Shown here one piece after another: positions 21,738 through 33,325 of a stretch of 64,000 nt of DNA. Origin of the DNA: Cryptomeria japonica (lineage: Eukaryota; Streptophyta; Pinopsida; Cupressales; Cupressaceae); NCBI RefSeq assembly GCF_030272615.1, contig NC_081415.1, positions 421,936,757 to 422,000,756 of the forward strand, read 5' to 3'. The notes beneath the pieces were generated by a model. The model saw only the letters and a list, made by a program, of their open reading frames with translations, ran no database searches and was not told the DNA's origin. How positions within the stretch are numbered: position 1 is the stretch's first letter; every line of letters begins with the position of its first letter. The position numbers were made by a program, and so were the translations under genes.

Positions 21738-24538
21738 TTAGAAATTGTGATTAGCTAAGACATGTTGCTTCATCTGGATAAGGTCTAGTTCAATCAGAGA
21801 TTTTGCCTCACACTTGAGATTACTCTCACCATAAAGGGCAATGATTTTGTCAGAGCGGCAAGCCAGCATGGCAACCCAGTCAGCACACTTGTTGGCTTCT
21901 CTATATACATGTGTGAAAATACACATTTCAAAGGTTTTACTTATATCCTTCGCAGTTTTGATGGCATTGTGTATAGACCAAGAGGGAGGGAAAACATTAT
22001 TCAAGTAGTTAATAATATTCAAAGTATCGCCTTCAACCCAAACTTTAGTGCAATTTGAATCTTTAGCAAGAACTAACCCATCATAAGCAGCAATGGCCTC
22101 AACAACATGATTAGTTTGGTGACCTATAGGAATACATTTGATAGCTTTGCTTATTTCTCCTTCATCTCTTAACACCACACCGTACCCTGCAGTGCTAGGA
22201 TTACCCTTGGAAGCACCATCGAAACTGATTTTCATCCATCCCTGAGGGGGGCATTCCCATCTCGCCTCTTCTCTAGGATTAACATGTATGATTTCACTCC
22301 CCTTTATTCTCCAATTCTTGAAAATGATGTTATCACCTTGATCTTTGGGATTCATTATTCCACCAGTGATGTAGAGGTTCTCCACCATATGTCTTTTGAT
22401 TTTCTCAAAAATAATTTGAGCTTTTGATGCCTTATCTCTGAACACTCTATCATTTCTCTCTTTCCAAATTCCCCAACAAATATGGGGTAAAGCAAATTTC
22501 CATAACAGATTAACTGAATTGTTCTTCGAAGTGTGGAACCAGGAATTGAAGACATCTTGGATAGCTAGCTTTAGGGAAGACCCATCTGACATTGAAGTTG
22601 TCCAAACATCTAGCCCAAATATCCACAGAGAAAGGACAATGTATAAACATGTGATTAATGGTTTCCTCATTCTGCATACAAAGATGACAAATACTAGGCA
22701 AACAAAAACCTCTAGTTTTGAGATTGTCAGTTGTCAAAATCTTATTTTGAAGAACAGTCCATAAACAAATATTAATTTTGGGAATAAGACCTTTCACCCA
22801 AGCCTTAGCCCAACAAGGACTCTCTTGACTAGAATATTGCTGAAAATAAAGAGAGGAGACAGAAAATTTACCATCAGTCGTAAGTTTCCAGATAAGCTGG
22901 TCCTCGTCATCAACCACCACCATAGAATTCATAATTTTATTCAGATGCTCAAGAGAAGGATCAACAGTGGATAAGGCCTTCCACTGACCTAAATTAAAGT
23001 AGTCAGCCATAGTAGTACCATTTTTTTCCTTACACTGATCCTGAAACTTGCCCCAATCAGGATTGTCACTAATGGGAGAGTCTAACAACCAAGTGTCTTC
23101 CCATAATTTAATAATATTGCCCTTCACCACCTTCCATTTCACTCCTTTGAGTATTATGTCTCTAGTTCTACTTTCATTTTTCCAGATGTTGGAACCAATT
23201 GGAATATCTTCAGCCTTGAGGAAACTATGAAGGGTCGGGAGCTGTCTTTTATACTTATTATCCCATATCAATTTCCATTCTCCCTTAGTTTTATAACCTC
23301 TCCATATCTGCTTATCCATGAGAAACTCATTCATATCTCCAATTATTCTAAGACCAGGTCCTCCTTTTCTTATAGGTTTGCACATCTTGTCCCATGCAAT
23401 CAAATTTATTCTCTTCTTTTCCTCAACCCCAGTCCAAAGAACGGTTCTTTGAATTTTTTCAATAGCCTTTGCAAACTTAACAGGGATTCTAAAAAGACTG
23501 ATGGCATATAGAGGGATACTCTGGAGAGTAGATTTCAGAAGTTGGACCTTTCCCGCTTGACTAAGCAAAGAGCCTTTCCATCCAGCTAACTTCTTATGAA
23601 CTTTATCCACTAGAGCACCCCAGAAGGTATCAGGAGGCACCTGGCATAAAGGGAGCCCAAGATAGGAAGCAAGGAGATTCCCAATTTGGCTACCCAAAAT
23701 ATTACTGATCTTAGTCTGTCTTCTCTCCGGAGTGTTTATGAAATAAACAAAAATTTTAGACCAGTTAATCAATTGACCAGTAGCACTCCCATATCTATCC
23801 AAAGCTTTCTTTAAGCTTCTAGAATCTTTCACAGAAGAATTCCCCATAATAATTGAATCGTCCACAAATTGCTGATGAGAACACACTTGGTCAACTAATG
23901 AAGGTTTAAGCCCTCTAAACTCTCCCTTCTCAACAAGTTTTCCAATAAATCTGCCCAAACATTTGGCCATGATTATGAAAAGAACAGGGGAGAGAGGATC
24001 CCCCTGTCTGAGACCCTTGGAGGACTTGAAAAATGGGGAGGGAGACCCATTGACCAGCACAGAAAAAGAAGCAGAGGAAACCAGTTGCATGATAAGACTG
24101 ATGCTTCCTGAACAAAATCCAAAGGTTGAAAGATCAGTCTGCATAAAGCCCCAGTCAACTCTATCATAGGCTTTAGATAAGTCAAGCTTCAGAAGAAAAC
24201 CTTCTTTTTTAGCCCTAGAAAGAGAATGAATGTTCTCATGGACCGTTATAATCGAGTCTAAAATTTGCCTCCTAGGGACAAACCCACTTTGCTGTGGAGC
24301 TATGATCGAGGGAAGCAAAGTTAGAATTCTAGAAGTCAAGACTTTAGTGATAATCTTGTACAAAGAATTGCAGAGGCTGATAGGTCTAAAGAGATCCATG
24401 GAGTGAGCTCCCATCTTCTTGGGAATAAGAGCAATGAAAGTACCATTCAATTCTTTCAATATTCTCCTAGCACCAAATAATTCTTTCACAACACTGGAAA
24501 CATCCCTTCCAACAATATGCCAATACATTTGGAAAAAC
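21738..24538 (-). pseudogene. LINE2 ORF2: RT C-terminal part, zf-RVT and RNase H
   Basis: Begins inside RT at FFQMYWHIVG. Contains FRPISLCNSLYKIITKVL, LLKLDLSKAYDRVDW, the GLRQGDPLSPVLFII box and the catalytic FVDD (QQFVDDSIIMGNSS). The zf-RVT region is ICLWTVLQNKILTTDNL then CHLCMQNEETINHMFIHC. RNase H follows: SFDGASKGNPSTAGYG, VVEAIAAYDGLVLA, VEGDTLNIINYL, YREANKCADWVA. The RT frame (24540-22510) and RNase H frame (22670-21738) differ by one frameshift near 22560; otherwise both are open for hundreds of codons. The frame start at 24540 is a truncation point, not a true start. Confidence 0.9.
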
Positions 24539-25945
24539 AATTGAAAATTTGTTAATCCTTCATGTGAGTTACATTTTTATCATCATGCAAGTTTTTTTTG
24601 TTTTTTTTAAGAAGATAGATATAATGGTCCTCACAATTTGAATATTAGTCTTCTAGTAGTAGAAGGGTTGGTATCTTCAAGTGATTCCTCATAGAATTAG
24701 TTTATTTTCAATTCTTTGCAAATAATGATCTCAATTTCAAGTTGCATTCAGATAATGTTTATTAAAGTTTTCAACAGTATGATAGTTGCATTTCATAGTT
24801 ATTTAAGCATAGTGTTGCGTACGCTTCATAATTACTTAGTTAGATAACTAAACAAGAGGTGATGGAAACAAAAACCTAGTAGCGTTCGATATCTATGGTG
24901 CCTTTGGGTCACGCTTACGGGTAATACCATCGTGTTGAACTACTGCACTTAACGCCTAATAAAGATGTAACATCGACGTCTGTGGCATCGTCGAGCTATA
25001 AATCTTCGGGGAGTAATAAGGATCATATGGAAGTTAAAATCCAAGGGCCAGGTAATTCCCCTTGGATCGATAATCTAAAAAGATAACTTTTAAATGAATT
25101 TTACATCCGCACAGTTAACCTTAGAAAACCCCCATTAGGGATTGGTTGTGTATGATGTTTGGAATTTTATTTTGGTGTTTTTCAGTGATTAATAATGGGT
25201 CAAGGGCGACGTTAATGATAGGAAATAGAATCTAGTCATTTTAGGCCACAAGCAATAGGCCACCTTGAGCCTTTTTCTTAGAGCTACCATTGTGGGTAGC
25301 AACCACAAAGAAACTGTCTAGGACATTGACCCTAGAAAGGGTTGCATACCAACCAAAAATAGTTTACATTAAACCCTAGTTAGAAAAAATAACTACATAC
25401 TTTATGCCTTGATCTCGTGCCGAAATGGGTATGTAGGCAGTCTAGGGACGAAGTTATCCTAGTACTCAGGCGTTATAATGTCCCTAATATAATTAAATAG
25501 TCCATTTAAATAATTTATTGTACGGCCCCGTACTTCATAATATATTTTGCGCCCCTTTAATTAATTAGTTAGTTATAAACTTTTTGGTGTTGACCCGTTT
25601 ATAACCCTTCGGGAAACTTCCTGGAGCCCATATATATGGCCGAGTTAGTCATTGTTGTAGGTATGCGAATTTTGATATTTTTGTTCTCTCCTGTCCGAAT
25701 TCCAGTTGGAGTTCTTCTTGTCTGTCATTTCGGAGGTGAGAGATCCTCCCTACTTGGCATCCATAGTTTCGGTGGGAGTCCTCCTCACCCTATTCTACTT
25801 CTGTTTCGAGTTTGTGTAATCTATTGTGCGATCATTATCAATATTATTTCCGATCATTATTAATATAATTTCTTGTGCATGTGCGAATATTCATCATCTA
25901 CATATAAATCTCTTGTATCTGGAATAATAATAAACTCATTCCATT

Positions 25946-25997
25946 TTGCAATGCTGAATTGCCTAAATGTCTTGCAATGCTGAATTGCCTAAACGTC
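25946..25997. repeat. 26-bp tandem duplication
   Basis: Two adjacent copies of TTGCAATGCTGAATTGCCTA plus six bases, differing at one C/T position (AAATGT versus AAACGT). Confidence 0.85.
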
Positions 25998-26033
25998 TGG
26001 AGGGTCCAAGGGGGAAACTCGGTGGTTAACTCA

Positions 26034-26385
26034 CCCGTACAACCACTACCATATGACCCTTCCATCGTACGATCAAGCTCCAAACTCACCGCACACCGAC
26101 TGCCTGAAGCGAGTATTTCGTACGGTCGTCACCGTATGACCCAAGAGGCAATCTTACCATACATGGAGTGCGTGAGGGAAGTGTATCATACGGTAACCAC
26201 CGTATGCTCTGAGGAAGACCTTCCACCAGTTGCACCGTACGTGGAACAATTGAAGGAGACCGTACTGGCAACACAATACCACCGTACGGACCGAAGGGTT
26301 TGACCGGCATGTAACTATTGACCATACATACCATACGTCTAGCACCAAAACATTACCGTACGAGGTGAGAGTGGGGGTGTAGTAC
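26034..26385. repeat. Cluster of CCGTACGG-type palindromes in the LTR
   Basis: At least a dozen variants of CCGTACG / CGTACGG / CCGTATG (for example near 26048, 26066, 26118, 26130, 26190, 26204, 26228, 26260, 26282, 26331, 26355, 26380) within 350 bp, mixing intact palindromes with C-to-T-decayed forms. Possible transcription-factor or methylation-target array near the R/U5 end of the LTR. Confidence 0.65.
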
Positions 26386-26412
26386 GATGGGAAGAGCGTC
26401 AGAACATTATAG

Positions 26413-26424
26413 TGGTATCAAAGC
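26413..26424 (+). other. Primer binding site, initiator Met-tRNA type
   Basis: TGGTATCAAAGC; the usual plant PBS is TGGTATCAGAGC, complementary to the tRNA-iMet 3' end. Lies just inside the LTR end (ACATTATAG) and 31 bp before the gag ATG. Confidence 0.75.
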
Positions 26425-26454
26425 TTGTGATCTTGCCAACCTGTCGTATAGTGG

Positions 26455-28146
26455 ATGCAAGTGTACATCCGAAGGAGGTACCAGTCGACCGATCGAATAG
26501 GGGAACTACAAGATCTTGCAAGAGAAGTCATGGTACTATTAAGGGAGCTAACCAAAAGCCAAGCTTGGCTCAATGACACCATAATCAAAGGGGAGCAACA
26601 ACAACAAATCATGGAGGAAACCTTACGACAATTAGCCTTGGGAAAAATGAATGGAGAATAAAATGGGCAGGGCGATGATTCTGTCACGGGAAGGTCAAAC
26701 GTCCAACACTCGCATTCATGACTGTTGATGTCAACTTTTCCTCAGAAATCAGAAGCACCCCACGGGGAGAAAGAACCCACCTTCCAAGAGATGCAAGCAT
26801 AGTTGAATCAAGATTGGAGGGATGCAAATCTTGAGGGGGACATATCCTTCAAGGATTATGTTGAGCTTTGGATGAAATACTCGGGTGGCAGAAGTCGGGG
26901 CTATTATGGACACTATAACAATGACATCAAGCGAAAAGTTGGCAAGATCAACCTGTCATCCTTTGGTGGGACTGGAGCAATCTCGGCACGAGCCTGGGTT
27001 CAAAAAGCAGATACCTACTTCCAACTCAACCCGATGCCTGAAGATGAAGCTATTAAGTTTGCAGAACTCCAACTGGAAGGGGTCGCACATGAATGGTGGC
27101 ATCATGGAATGGTCACTCTCGGCCATGACTAGATAACCTCCTATGCGAAGTTCACCAAGAAGCTCATAGATCGATTTGACGGGGAGGATCCAGAACTCAA
27201 TTTCAAGGAGTTGGCGCAACTAAAGCAGTTGGGTCCTATGGACAGTTACATCACAGAATTCTAGAGACTATCCGTGTTGGTAACAGACATCTCAGAGTGG
27301 AGATTGGTGGTCTTGTTCATGGACGGGTTGATGGAACCACTGAAAGTTTGGGTGAAAGGGTTCAATCCCAACACACTCTTTGAAGCGATTAAGAAGGTGC
27401 GTGACATGGCAACCTCATCTTCTTCCTCTGAGAGTTACTTGCATGACAAACCACCCCTAGCCCTGAGGAAGCCATCATTAGATGAAGCCACAAGGCGGGA
27501 ACTCGGGAGAAGGAAAATCTACTTTACCTGCAAGGAGTCATGGGGACCAGGGCACCAATGCTTAGCCATTGAAGTGGTGTCCGACAACGAAGAAGAGAAT
27601 GAGGAAGATGGTCAGCAAAGCACGGGGGAGGCTAAAGAAAACATAGATCGTGTAGAGAGAATTTCCACACTAGTCCATAGAGGAAGTACCATTGCCACCC
27701 TAACCAGCACTACTGAGTGTAGTGTGTTTTGGGTTCGTGGCACACTCCAAGGGCAATGGGTCATAGTCATGCTGGATAGTGGGGCCACTCTGAACTCTAT
27801 CAAATCATCGCTCATCACCAGGAGGGGTTTGCATACAAAGGAGCATGAGGGGTTCGAAGTCAAGGTAGCAGGAGGAAATCTATTGTCATGTACTCATGTG
27901 GTTCCACAACTCAGCATCACCATGGGAAACTACACAGTGACAGACGATTTCTTCGTGATTGATTTGGATGATATAGATGCCATCTTGGGCATTCAATGGA
28001 TGAAGACCCTCGACCAATACACAGAAAGCTTCAAGAGGATGGAATTCTCATTCAAAGTGGATGGGAAGAAGGTGGTACAAAGGAGATTTTGGTCAAGTCA
28101 AGTAGATGGTTGCGAAGGGTATATAATTACTAATTGGAAGATTTAG
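26455..28146 (+). pseudogene. gag-pro: Ty3 gag-protease of a third element (truncated after protease)
   Basis: One frame from ATG 26455. Gag: LPKIN-type matrix/capsid region (KINLSSFGGTGAISARAW, VQKADTYFQLNPMPEDEAIK, LEGVAHEWWHHGM). A degenerate knuckle follows (IYFTCKESWGPGHQCLA), then an acidic linker. Protease: active site VIVMLDSGATLNSI and the flap-side DDIDAILGIQWM. In-frame stops at 26659, about 26719, about 26800, 27130 and 27262; no frameshift seen. RT is absent: the frame ends at 28146 and unrelated sequence follows. It differs clearly from elements A and B in sequence and protease type (DSGAT rather than DTGSS). Confidence 0.8.
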
Positions 28147-28620
28147 AAAAAAAAAAACATTCAATGCATACTCGGAAGGAATCCTGTATGGATTCGCTTG
28201 ACTTTCCGAGGCTTTAGGCCAAATTGAGGCAGAATTCAAGCTTTTATTATGTTATTTTATTTACTCCAAAGGACAACGACCTCAGTGCACTCCTAGTAGA
28301 GGAGAGTAGTTCTTAGAGAGTGACTCAAGGCTCGGATGGTCTCGATGAGTCTAAGTCTTTGGCCAGAGCATTTCCTATCCCGAATTCGATAAATGCCTAC
28401 CCCGTTTTGGCAGATGCCTATCCCGAATTGGATAGATGAAACATCCTGTCTCAAATGGACATTTGCATAACCCGTATGGTTAGATGCTCATCACGAATGG
28501 ATGAATGCCTATTCTATTTGGATAGATGCCCAGAGTATGCAATTGAATCAAACACGATTAAGAATAAATATAAAAAAAAATTAGTCGATTTTTTTTGGGT
28601 TTAGTAGAGTGGGTTATTAC
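28147..28620. repeat. Non-coding junction with a ~22-bp minisatellite, ending in element B's 5' LTR end
   Basis: 28390-28530 holds about seven degenerate units of GATAGATGCCTATCCCGAAT-like sequence, each marked by GATG and a TATCCCG or equivalent. 28540-28620 (CAAACACGATTAAG..) loosely resembles the end of the LTR near 57310 and runs into ATTACA before a PBS, so it may be the tail of element B's 5' LTR. Most of that LTR is not recognisable here. Confidence 0.45.
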
Positions 28621-28622
28621 AT

Positions 28623-28634
28623 GTGGTATTAGAG
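28623..28634 (+). other. Primer binding site of element B (mutated)
   Basis: TGGTATTAGAGT: two C-to-T changes from TGGTATCAGAGC. It is 137 bp before the gag ATG. Confidence 0.65.
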
Positions 28635-28770
28635 TGAAGGTTCAAGTCTAGGCCTCAAGCTCACTTCAACTTACAAAAACTAAAGGAGTACTTGTAAGAA
28701 GTAGAGATAAAATTGTTATATCTTAAATCAAGAAACTAATTAAGGAATTTAAATTCTAGGTAAAACCTAG

Positions 28771-30735
28771 ATGGCAAGAGGAAGAGGAAAAGGAAGACGC
28801 ACTACCACTACTAGGAGACAAATGAAACCTAGCCATGAAGAGAACCATGAAGAAAACCATGAAGGAAATCAACACGACCAAGGGAATAACGAAGATGGGG
28901 TTGAAGCTATAATCAACTTGCTCACCGAGCAAAGGGATAAGATCAACTCCTTGGAGCAATCTATGCAGGACCTTAGGGAAAGGCAGAATGGCGTAAAAAA
29001 TAGAAGTGGAATTGAAAATGGGAACCTTGACAACAATCGAGGGAATGAGATAGACAAGAGGAGGGAAAATAATATGTTGGGGCTATCTAAGGATTTGAAG
29101 AAAATCACCCCACCTAAGTTTGATGGAAAGCATATTGCGGAAGCAGTTGAAAATTGATTGAATAAAATGGAAAAGTACTTTGAATTGAGGTACTTTACCA
29201 AAACAACCAAGGCCTTATGGGGTTCCTATCAACTCACGGGGGAGGCAACTAGTTGGTGTACTAACAAAAAGGAACAAAATGGGTATAGCAGGGATACAAT
29301 CACATGGGATCAATTGATTTACCATTTCTGTGAAAGGTGGTTACCACAATTGTTCATTGATGAGAGGGTGACAAAATTCCATAATCTTCGACAAGGGTCC
29401 TTGACAGTCCAACAATATTGGGACAAGTTAGCTAAATTTTTTAAGAATGTACCCATGTACCAAAAGGATGAGAAAGGTCAAGCCAGGAAGTTCATTTTAG
29501 GGCTAAACGCCAACATAGGGGTAGAAGTTTACATGCATGGACCTAAAAACATGAATGATGTATTTGAGAAGTCTTTAAAGAAGGAAAGAAAGATTCAAGT
29601 CCTAGTAGCAGCAAGGCAGAACTTTAAAGGGAGTCATTCATTTAAAAGGAAGTGGGAATTCAAGGGGAACACCAACTTCAACAAAAAAAAGAATAATTCA
29701 TCTGAAAGAAGGCCACCCCCTAATCAATATCAGAGGAATGGAAATAATAATAATAATAATAATAGGGGCAATTATAACAGGAATGACCAACACAATAGGA
29801 TAACTTATCCACCAAGGAAAAATGAAGCAAGGAATGATCGTCCTAGGAATCAAGTAAGGTGGGGACCACCAGGTGGGTGTTTTATGTGTGGAGGGAACCA
29901 TTTTGCTAGCGAATGCCCAAGAATGCAAGGCCAGATTAGGGCCAACCAACCACAACAAGGACCTCAACAAAGGATTCATGCAGCAGTTAGAAACCGAAGA
30001 AGAAGATTTCAAAATGTTCTCGTGGAAACTATAGGTATAGTATTTGAACAACCAAATTCAATTCTAATTGACACTGGGTCATCTGAATGTTTCATTACAG
30101 CTGAATTAGTAATAAAATTTGCATTAAGAGTTAAACAAATGGAGTGATCATGGACAGTTCAATATGGGGATAAGGCAACTAGGGAAGTAACCAAGTGTTT
30201 GCCAAAAGCAAGGGTACAATTTCTCGAGTTTGAAACAAGGGTAGATCTCTACGTGGCACCCCTACAATTATATCACGTAATTATTGGAATGAGTTGACTA
30301 ACACATCATCAAGCTAGTGTGAATTGCTACAACAAAGTGGTTGAGTGTTTGGATGATTGGGGAAGAAGGGTCAAAATTCAAGGAAAGTTTAAACCTATCA
30401 ACATATAAACCATATCAACCATGCAATTAAAGAAGGAAAGAAGAAGAGGAGAAGAGGAAATTGCCCCAACTTTTGAAAATATCCCCTTCTTACAAGAGTT
30501 CAAGGATGTATTTCCAGAGAAATTACAAGGCTTACCCCCTAAAAGGAAGTTTGAGTTTTTTATCGATATAGTACCGGGAATTGAACCAGTATCAAGGGCA
30601 CCTTACCAAATGAACACAACTGAATTACAAGAACTCAAAATGCAATTGGAGGAAATCTTAGATAAGGGATTGATAAGGCCAAGTGTATCACCATGGGGAG
30701 CACCAGTCTTATTTGTTAAGAAGAAGGATGGGACC
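28771..30735 (+). pseudogene. gag-pol: Element B gag, protease and N-terminal RT
   Basis: ATG 28771 opens a frame kept to the CACTA junction. It encodes a basic N-terminus, coiled coil (LTEQRDKINSLEQSMQDLRE), capsid region (NKMEKYFELRYFTKTTKALW), Asn-rich linker, zinc knuckle CFMCGGNHFASECPRM and protease with an intact DTGSS (ILIDTGSSECFIT). RT begins with [20 protein letters not shown]. Stops at 29155 (TGA at an expected Trp), 30145 (TGA), about 30295 (TGA, shared with element A) and about 30406 (TAA, where A has GAA). The first half of this element is in much better condition than in A. Confidence 0.9.
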
Positions 30736-31010
30736 CACTAATACATTTGGACTAGATTTTCGACTGAGGTTTCCGACGGAGAAGGTATATTATGGCCAAA
30801 TTTGATTTTTTTTGAAAAAATGCCCGCATTCATCGTAATTCCGATGGAAATTACCCATTTGGTTTTGACGAAGAAGGTATTAGCAATGAGAATTTTCTTT
30901 TTTTTCAAAAAAGTACTCGAGTAGGCGTCCATGGTGACTTCAACCCCCAAGAACATCAAACCTGCGTCGAAGGCAATCCCACGCAGGAGGTAGATTCAAA
31001 TTGCCCTAGT
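30736..31010. repeat. Left terminal and subterminal region of the CACTA element
   Basis: CACTA terminus followed by GATTTTCGA, CCGACGGAGAAGGTAT, TCGTAATTCCGATGG and TGACGAAGAAGGTATT. Short CGA-rich motifs like these are the subterminal sites bound by TNPA-type proteins in characterised CACTA elements; binding here is inferred. Confidence 0.7.
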
Positions 31011-31115
31011 TTTTAATTTCATGTTGCAAAAAATATACATGTGGTGGTTAATTGTCCTAGTTTAATCTCATAAAACCATAGAACTGTGATTGAGGAGTGA
31101 GCGTTCAATTTTGTA

Positions 31116-31857
31116 TCAGCAATCCCTTCCTCCCGTATACGTGGGTGTTGATTGTTCACATGAGGTCGCATCTCTTTGCGGCATCATATCAAACAATTCA
31201 CGAGCCTTGTCCATGTTTCCACATTTTGCATTCATGTCAAGCAGGGCATTTGCAAGTACAACACCTAACAAAATTCCTCTATCCGTTATGCTTTGATGGA
31301 TTTCCATACCCTGTTCCAAAGCTCCCATTTTTGCACAGGCAAGGAGGATGTTGGCAAAGGTCGTGGAATCTGGCTTTATGCCTTCCAATTTCATTTGCTT
31401 GAAAGTGTCTAAAGCCTTTTTGACAAATCCATTTTGTGCATATCCAGCAATCTTTGCAGTCCACAAGACAACATTTCTTTCAGGCAATCTATCAAACAGT
31501 TCACGTGCCTTGTCTATGCTTCCACATTTTGCATACATGTCTACCAGGGCAATTACAACTACAACATCTGACAAAATTTCTCTATCCTTTATGCTTCGAT
31601 GAATGTCCATACCCTGTTCCAAATCTCCCATTTTGGCACAGGCAGGGAGGATAGTAGCAATGGTCATGGAATTTGGCTTTGCACCTACCGATTGCATTTG
31701 CTTGAAAGTTTCTAAAGCCTTCTCAACAAATCCATTTCGTGCAGTTGCAACTACATCTGACAAAATTCCTCTATCTTTTATGCTTTGATGGATGTCCATA
31801 CCCTATTCCAAAGCTCCCATTTTGGCATAGGCTGGGAGTAGGCTGGCAAATGTAACT
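31116..31857 (-). pseudogene. Captured PPR gene fragment (PLS type)
   Basis: Minus-strand frame with about five pentatricopeptide units: VTFASLLPAYAKMGALE, NGFVEKALETFKQMQSVGAK, VVIALVDMYAKCGSIDKARE, NGFVKKALDTFKQMKLEGIK. The repeating IHQSI(K/T)DRGILS-type spacing is that of P-L-S repeats of organellar RNA-binding PPR proteins. A TAG near 31800 replaces the usual Gln in LEQGM. Homology ends after MPQRDATS at about 31170. No start, transit peptide or C-terminal E/DYW domain is present. It sits 400 bp inside the CACTA left end, a typical gene-capture position. Confidence 0.85.
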
Positions 31858-33325
31858 AAAGAAATGCAATGATCAGCTCCAAAGACATCAAACCACTACT
31901 AACAAAACCGAGAGTCTAAAATATGATAGGGAATAGTGTGGGCTGTCCTGAAATAAAATATTTTATTTTCAATTTCAACTAAAACATAATTACTCATCCA
32001 TTTAATGTTATTAATAAGTGTTTAATTTATGAAAGAGATAAATGGTTGGCCACAAGTACATGAGTTACTAAATGCACACAAATAAGTGAATTTGATTTTC
32101 AAAACTATCTACAATGAATTCAATTCTTGTCCATTAGTCATTTATGTTTGCAATAAGCATCTTTCTTTGTTTTTCTTAATCTTTATTCGTAGTTATGTGC
32201 ATATTTCACATTCTATAATTAGGATATCAATTGCTATGGCTGAACACTAGCTTGATGTTTGTGTTGTGGTATAGATGCGTGGAAACATAATTATGGGATT
32301 GTTATATTATAGAGATCATAAATATAGATATCGCATATTAGTTCTAGCTCTTCTTGGATTGAGTCTAAAGTTGGCATACAGTCATAAATCCATTATTAGC
32401 AGATCTATCCATTTCTAGTAAAGACAATTGAGAAAGTCATTTTGATATTGAGAGTTTCTTATCTGTTTACCTATTGATCATTATTAAGCCATAATATTTA
32501 GGTCTATTTATCTCTCTTGCAAAACCTCTGTAAGTGTCCTAGATTGTCCCTACTACTCACTCTTCAATTCGGAAAAATGGAGTTCTAAAGATTTGTTGCA
32601 CAAGATGGTGTTGAGCGTATCAACAAGGCTAGCATGGAAGGCATGTTCAAGCTTCCACTTGTACAACTTACAACAAATGATTTGTTGATAGAAGAAATTC
32701 TTGAAATAGGGATACAATCAAAAGACAAGTAAGTACATACAAACCTCCTCAATTGAAACTAAAATCTGTGTATAAAAAGAGTACATTGAATCCCAATCCA
32801 TAAACACAATAGAGATACCGATGGAGACTTAATTGGATGTAGCATTTCGCAACAAAGTTGTTAGAGTATGCTAAGCTAGTACATAATATTTCATAAAGCC
32901 ACATTAGTATTTTACCCAGATCATTATCTACCAAAACTAACTATAGTAATCCTTTTGAGGATTCATTTCATGGTGCTAGATCTTCATTTAGTTCCACTTC
33001 TTGTTGGAGAAAAGAACCGTTATTTATTGAGGTAGATGAATATCCCATCAATAAAGGACAAGACCCTTTCTAGAATATAACAAATTCTACTGCAACAAAA
33101 GATCATGGGGGTTTCACTAGAGATATTGAATAAGAGATAGACTTCTACTGCTGCATTAAAAGCATTGGCATGTTCTTCATTTATTGATGTAAACTCTCTA
33201 TGATGCCACCACAACCAACAAAGGTGTAAAAAGTTGTTTGCAATGCATGGATTTTTAGGATTGTCCTTTGAGAAAACATAATTAAAGTATGGAAGCAGGA
33301 TCTGCCAGCTCCTGAGGGAAAGACC
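31858..33325. other. CACTA interior with one possible captured exon (32577-32728)
   Basis: Mostly AT-rich without a gene. 32577-32728 could be a + strand exon: ATG, one in-frame TAA at the fourth codon, then an open stretch (INKASMEGMFKLPLVQLTTN) ending at a good donor, CAA|GTAAGT. I do not recognise the protein. Its continuation was not found before the TNPA-like gene. Confidence 0.3.

Larger units (their letters stand above)
19690..24538 (-). mobile_element. LINE2: 5'-truncated L1-type retrotransposon with RNase H and an extra ORF3
   Basis: The minus strand runs from mid-RT (24538) through RT, zf-RVT and RNase H to 21738, then ORF3 (21546-20100). A 3' UTR ends ..AAACCCGTTTTTAATTAAT and an A-run follows (T-run on + at 19690). 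AATTGAA flanks both ends (19681-19687 and 24539-24545), a plausible 7-bp target duplication. No second poly(A) run separates RNase H from ORF3, so one insertion of about 4.85 kb is the simplest reading. The 5' truncation (no ORF1 or endonuclease) is typical of LINE integration. Confidence 0.75.
24546..26406 (+). mobile_element. Resumed repeat X and LTR-like sequence preceding a Ty3 gag
   Basis: No coding sequence. The left part presumably continues repeat X; the boundary is not visible. The right part behaves as an LTR: a TATA-like CATATATATGG near 25630, a poly(A)-signal-like AATAATAATAAA at 25925, a 26-bp duplication, a CCGTACGG cluster and an end just before a primer binding site. The 5' LTR edge could not be located. 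Confidence 0.5.

Noticed and set aside
25959-26303. 114-codon plus-strand ORF in the LTR
   Set aside because: Composed of the CCGTACGG cluster; no recognisable protein and inside non-coding LTR sequence.
31090-31800. Plus-strand ORFs with repeated FLYPLCFDE-like wording
   Set aside because: Complement of the PPR repeats on the minus strand.
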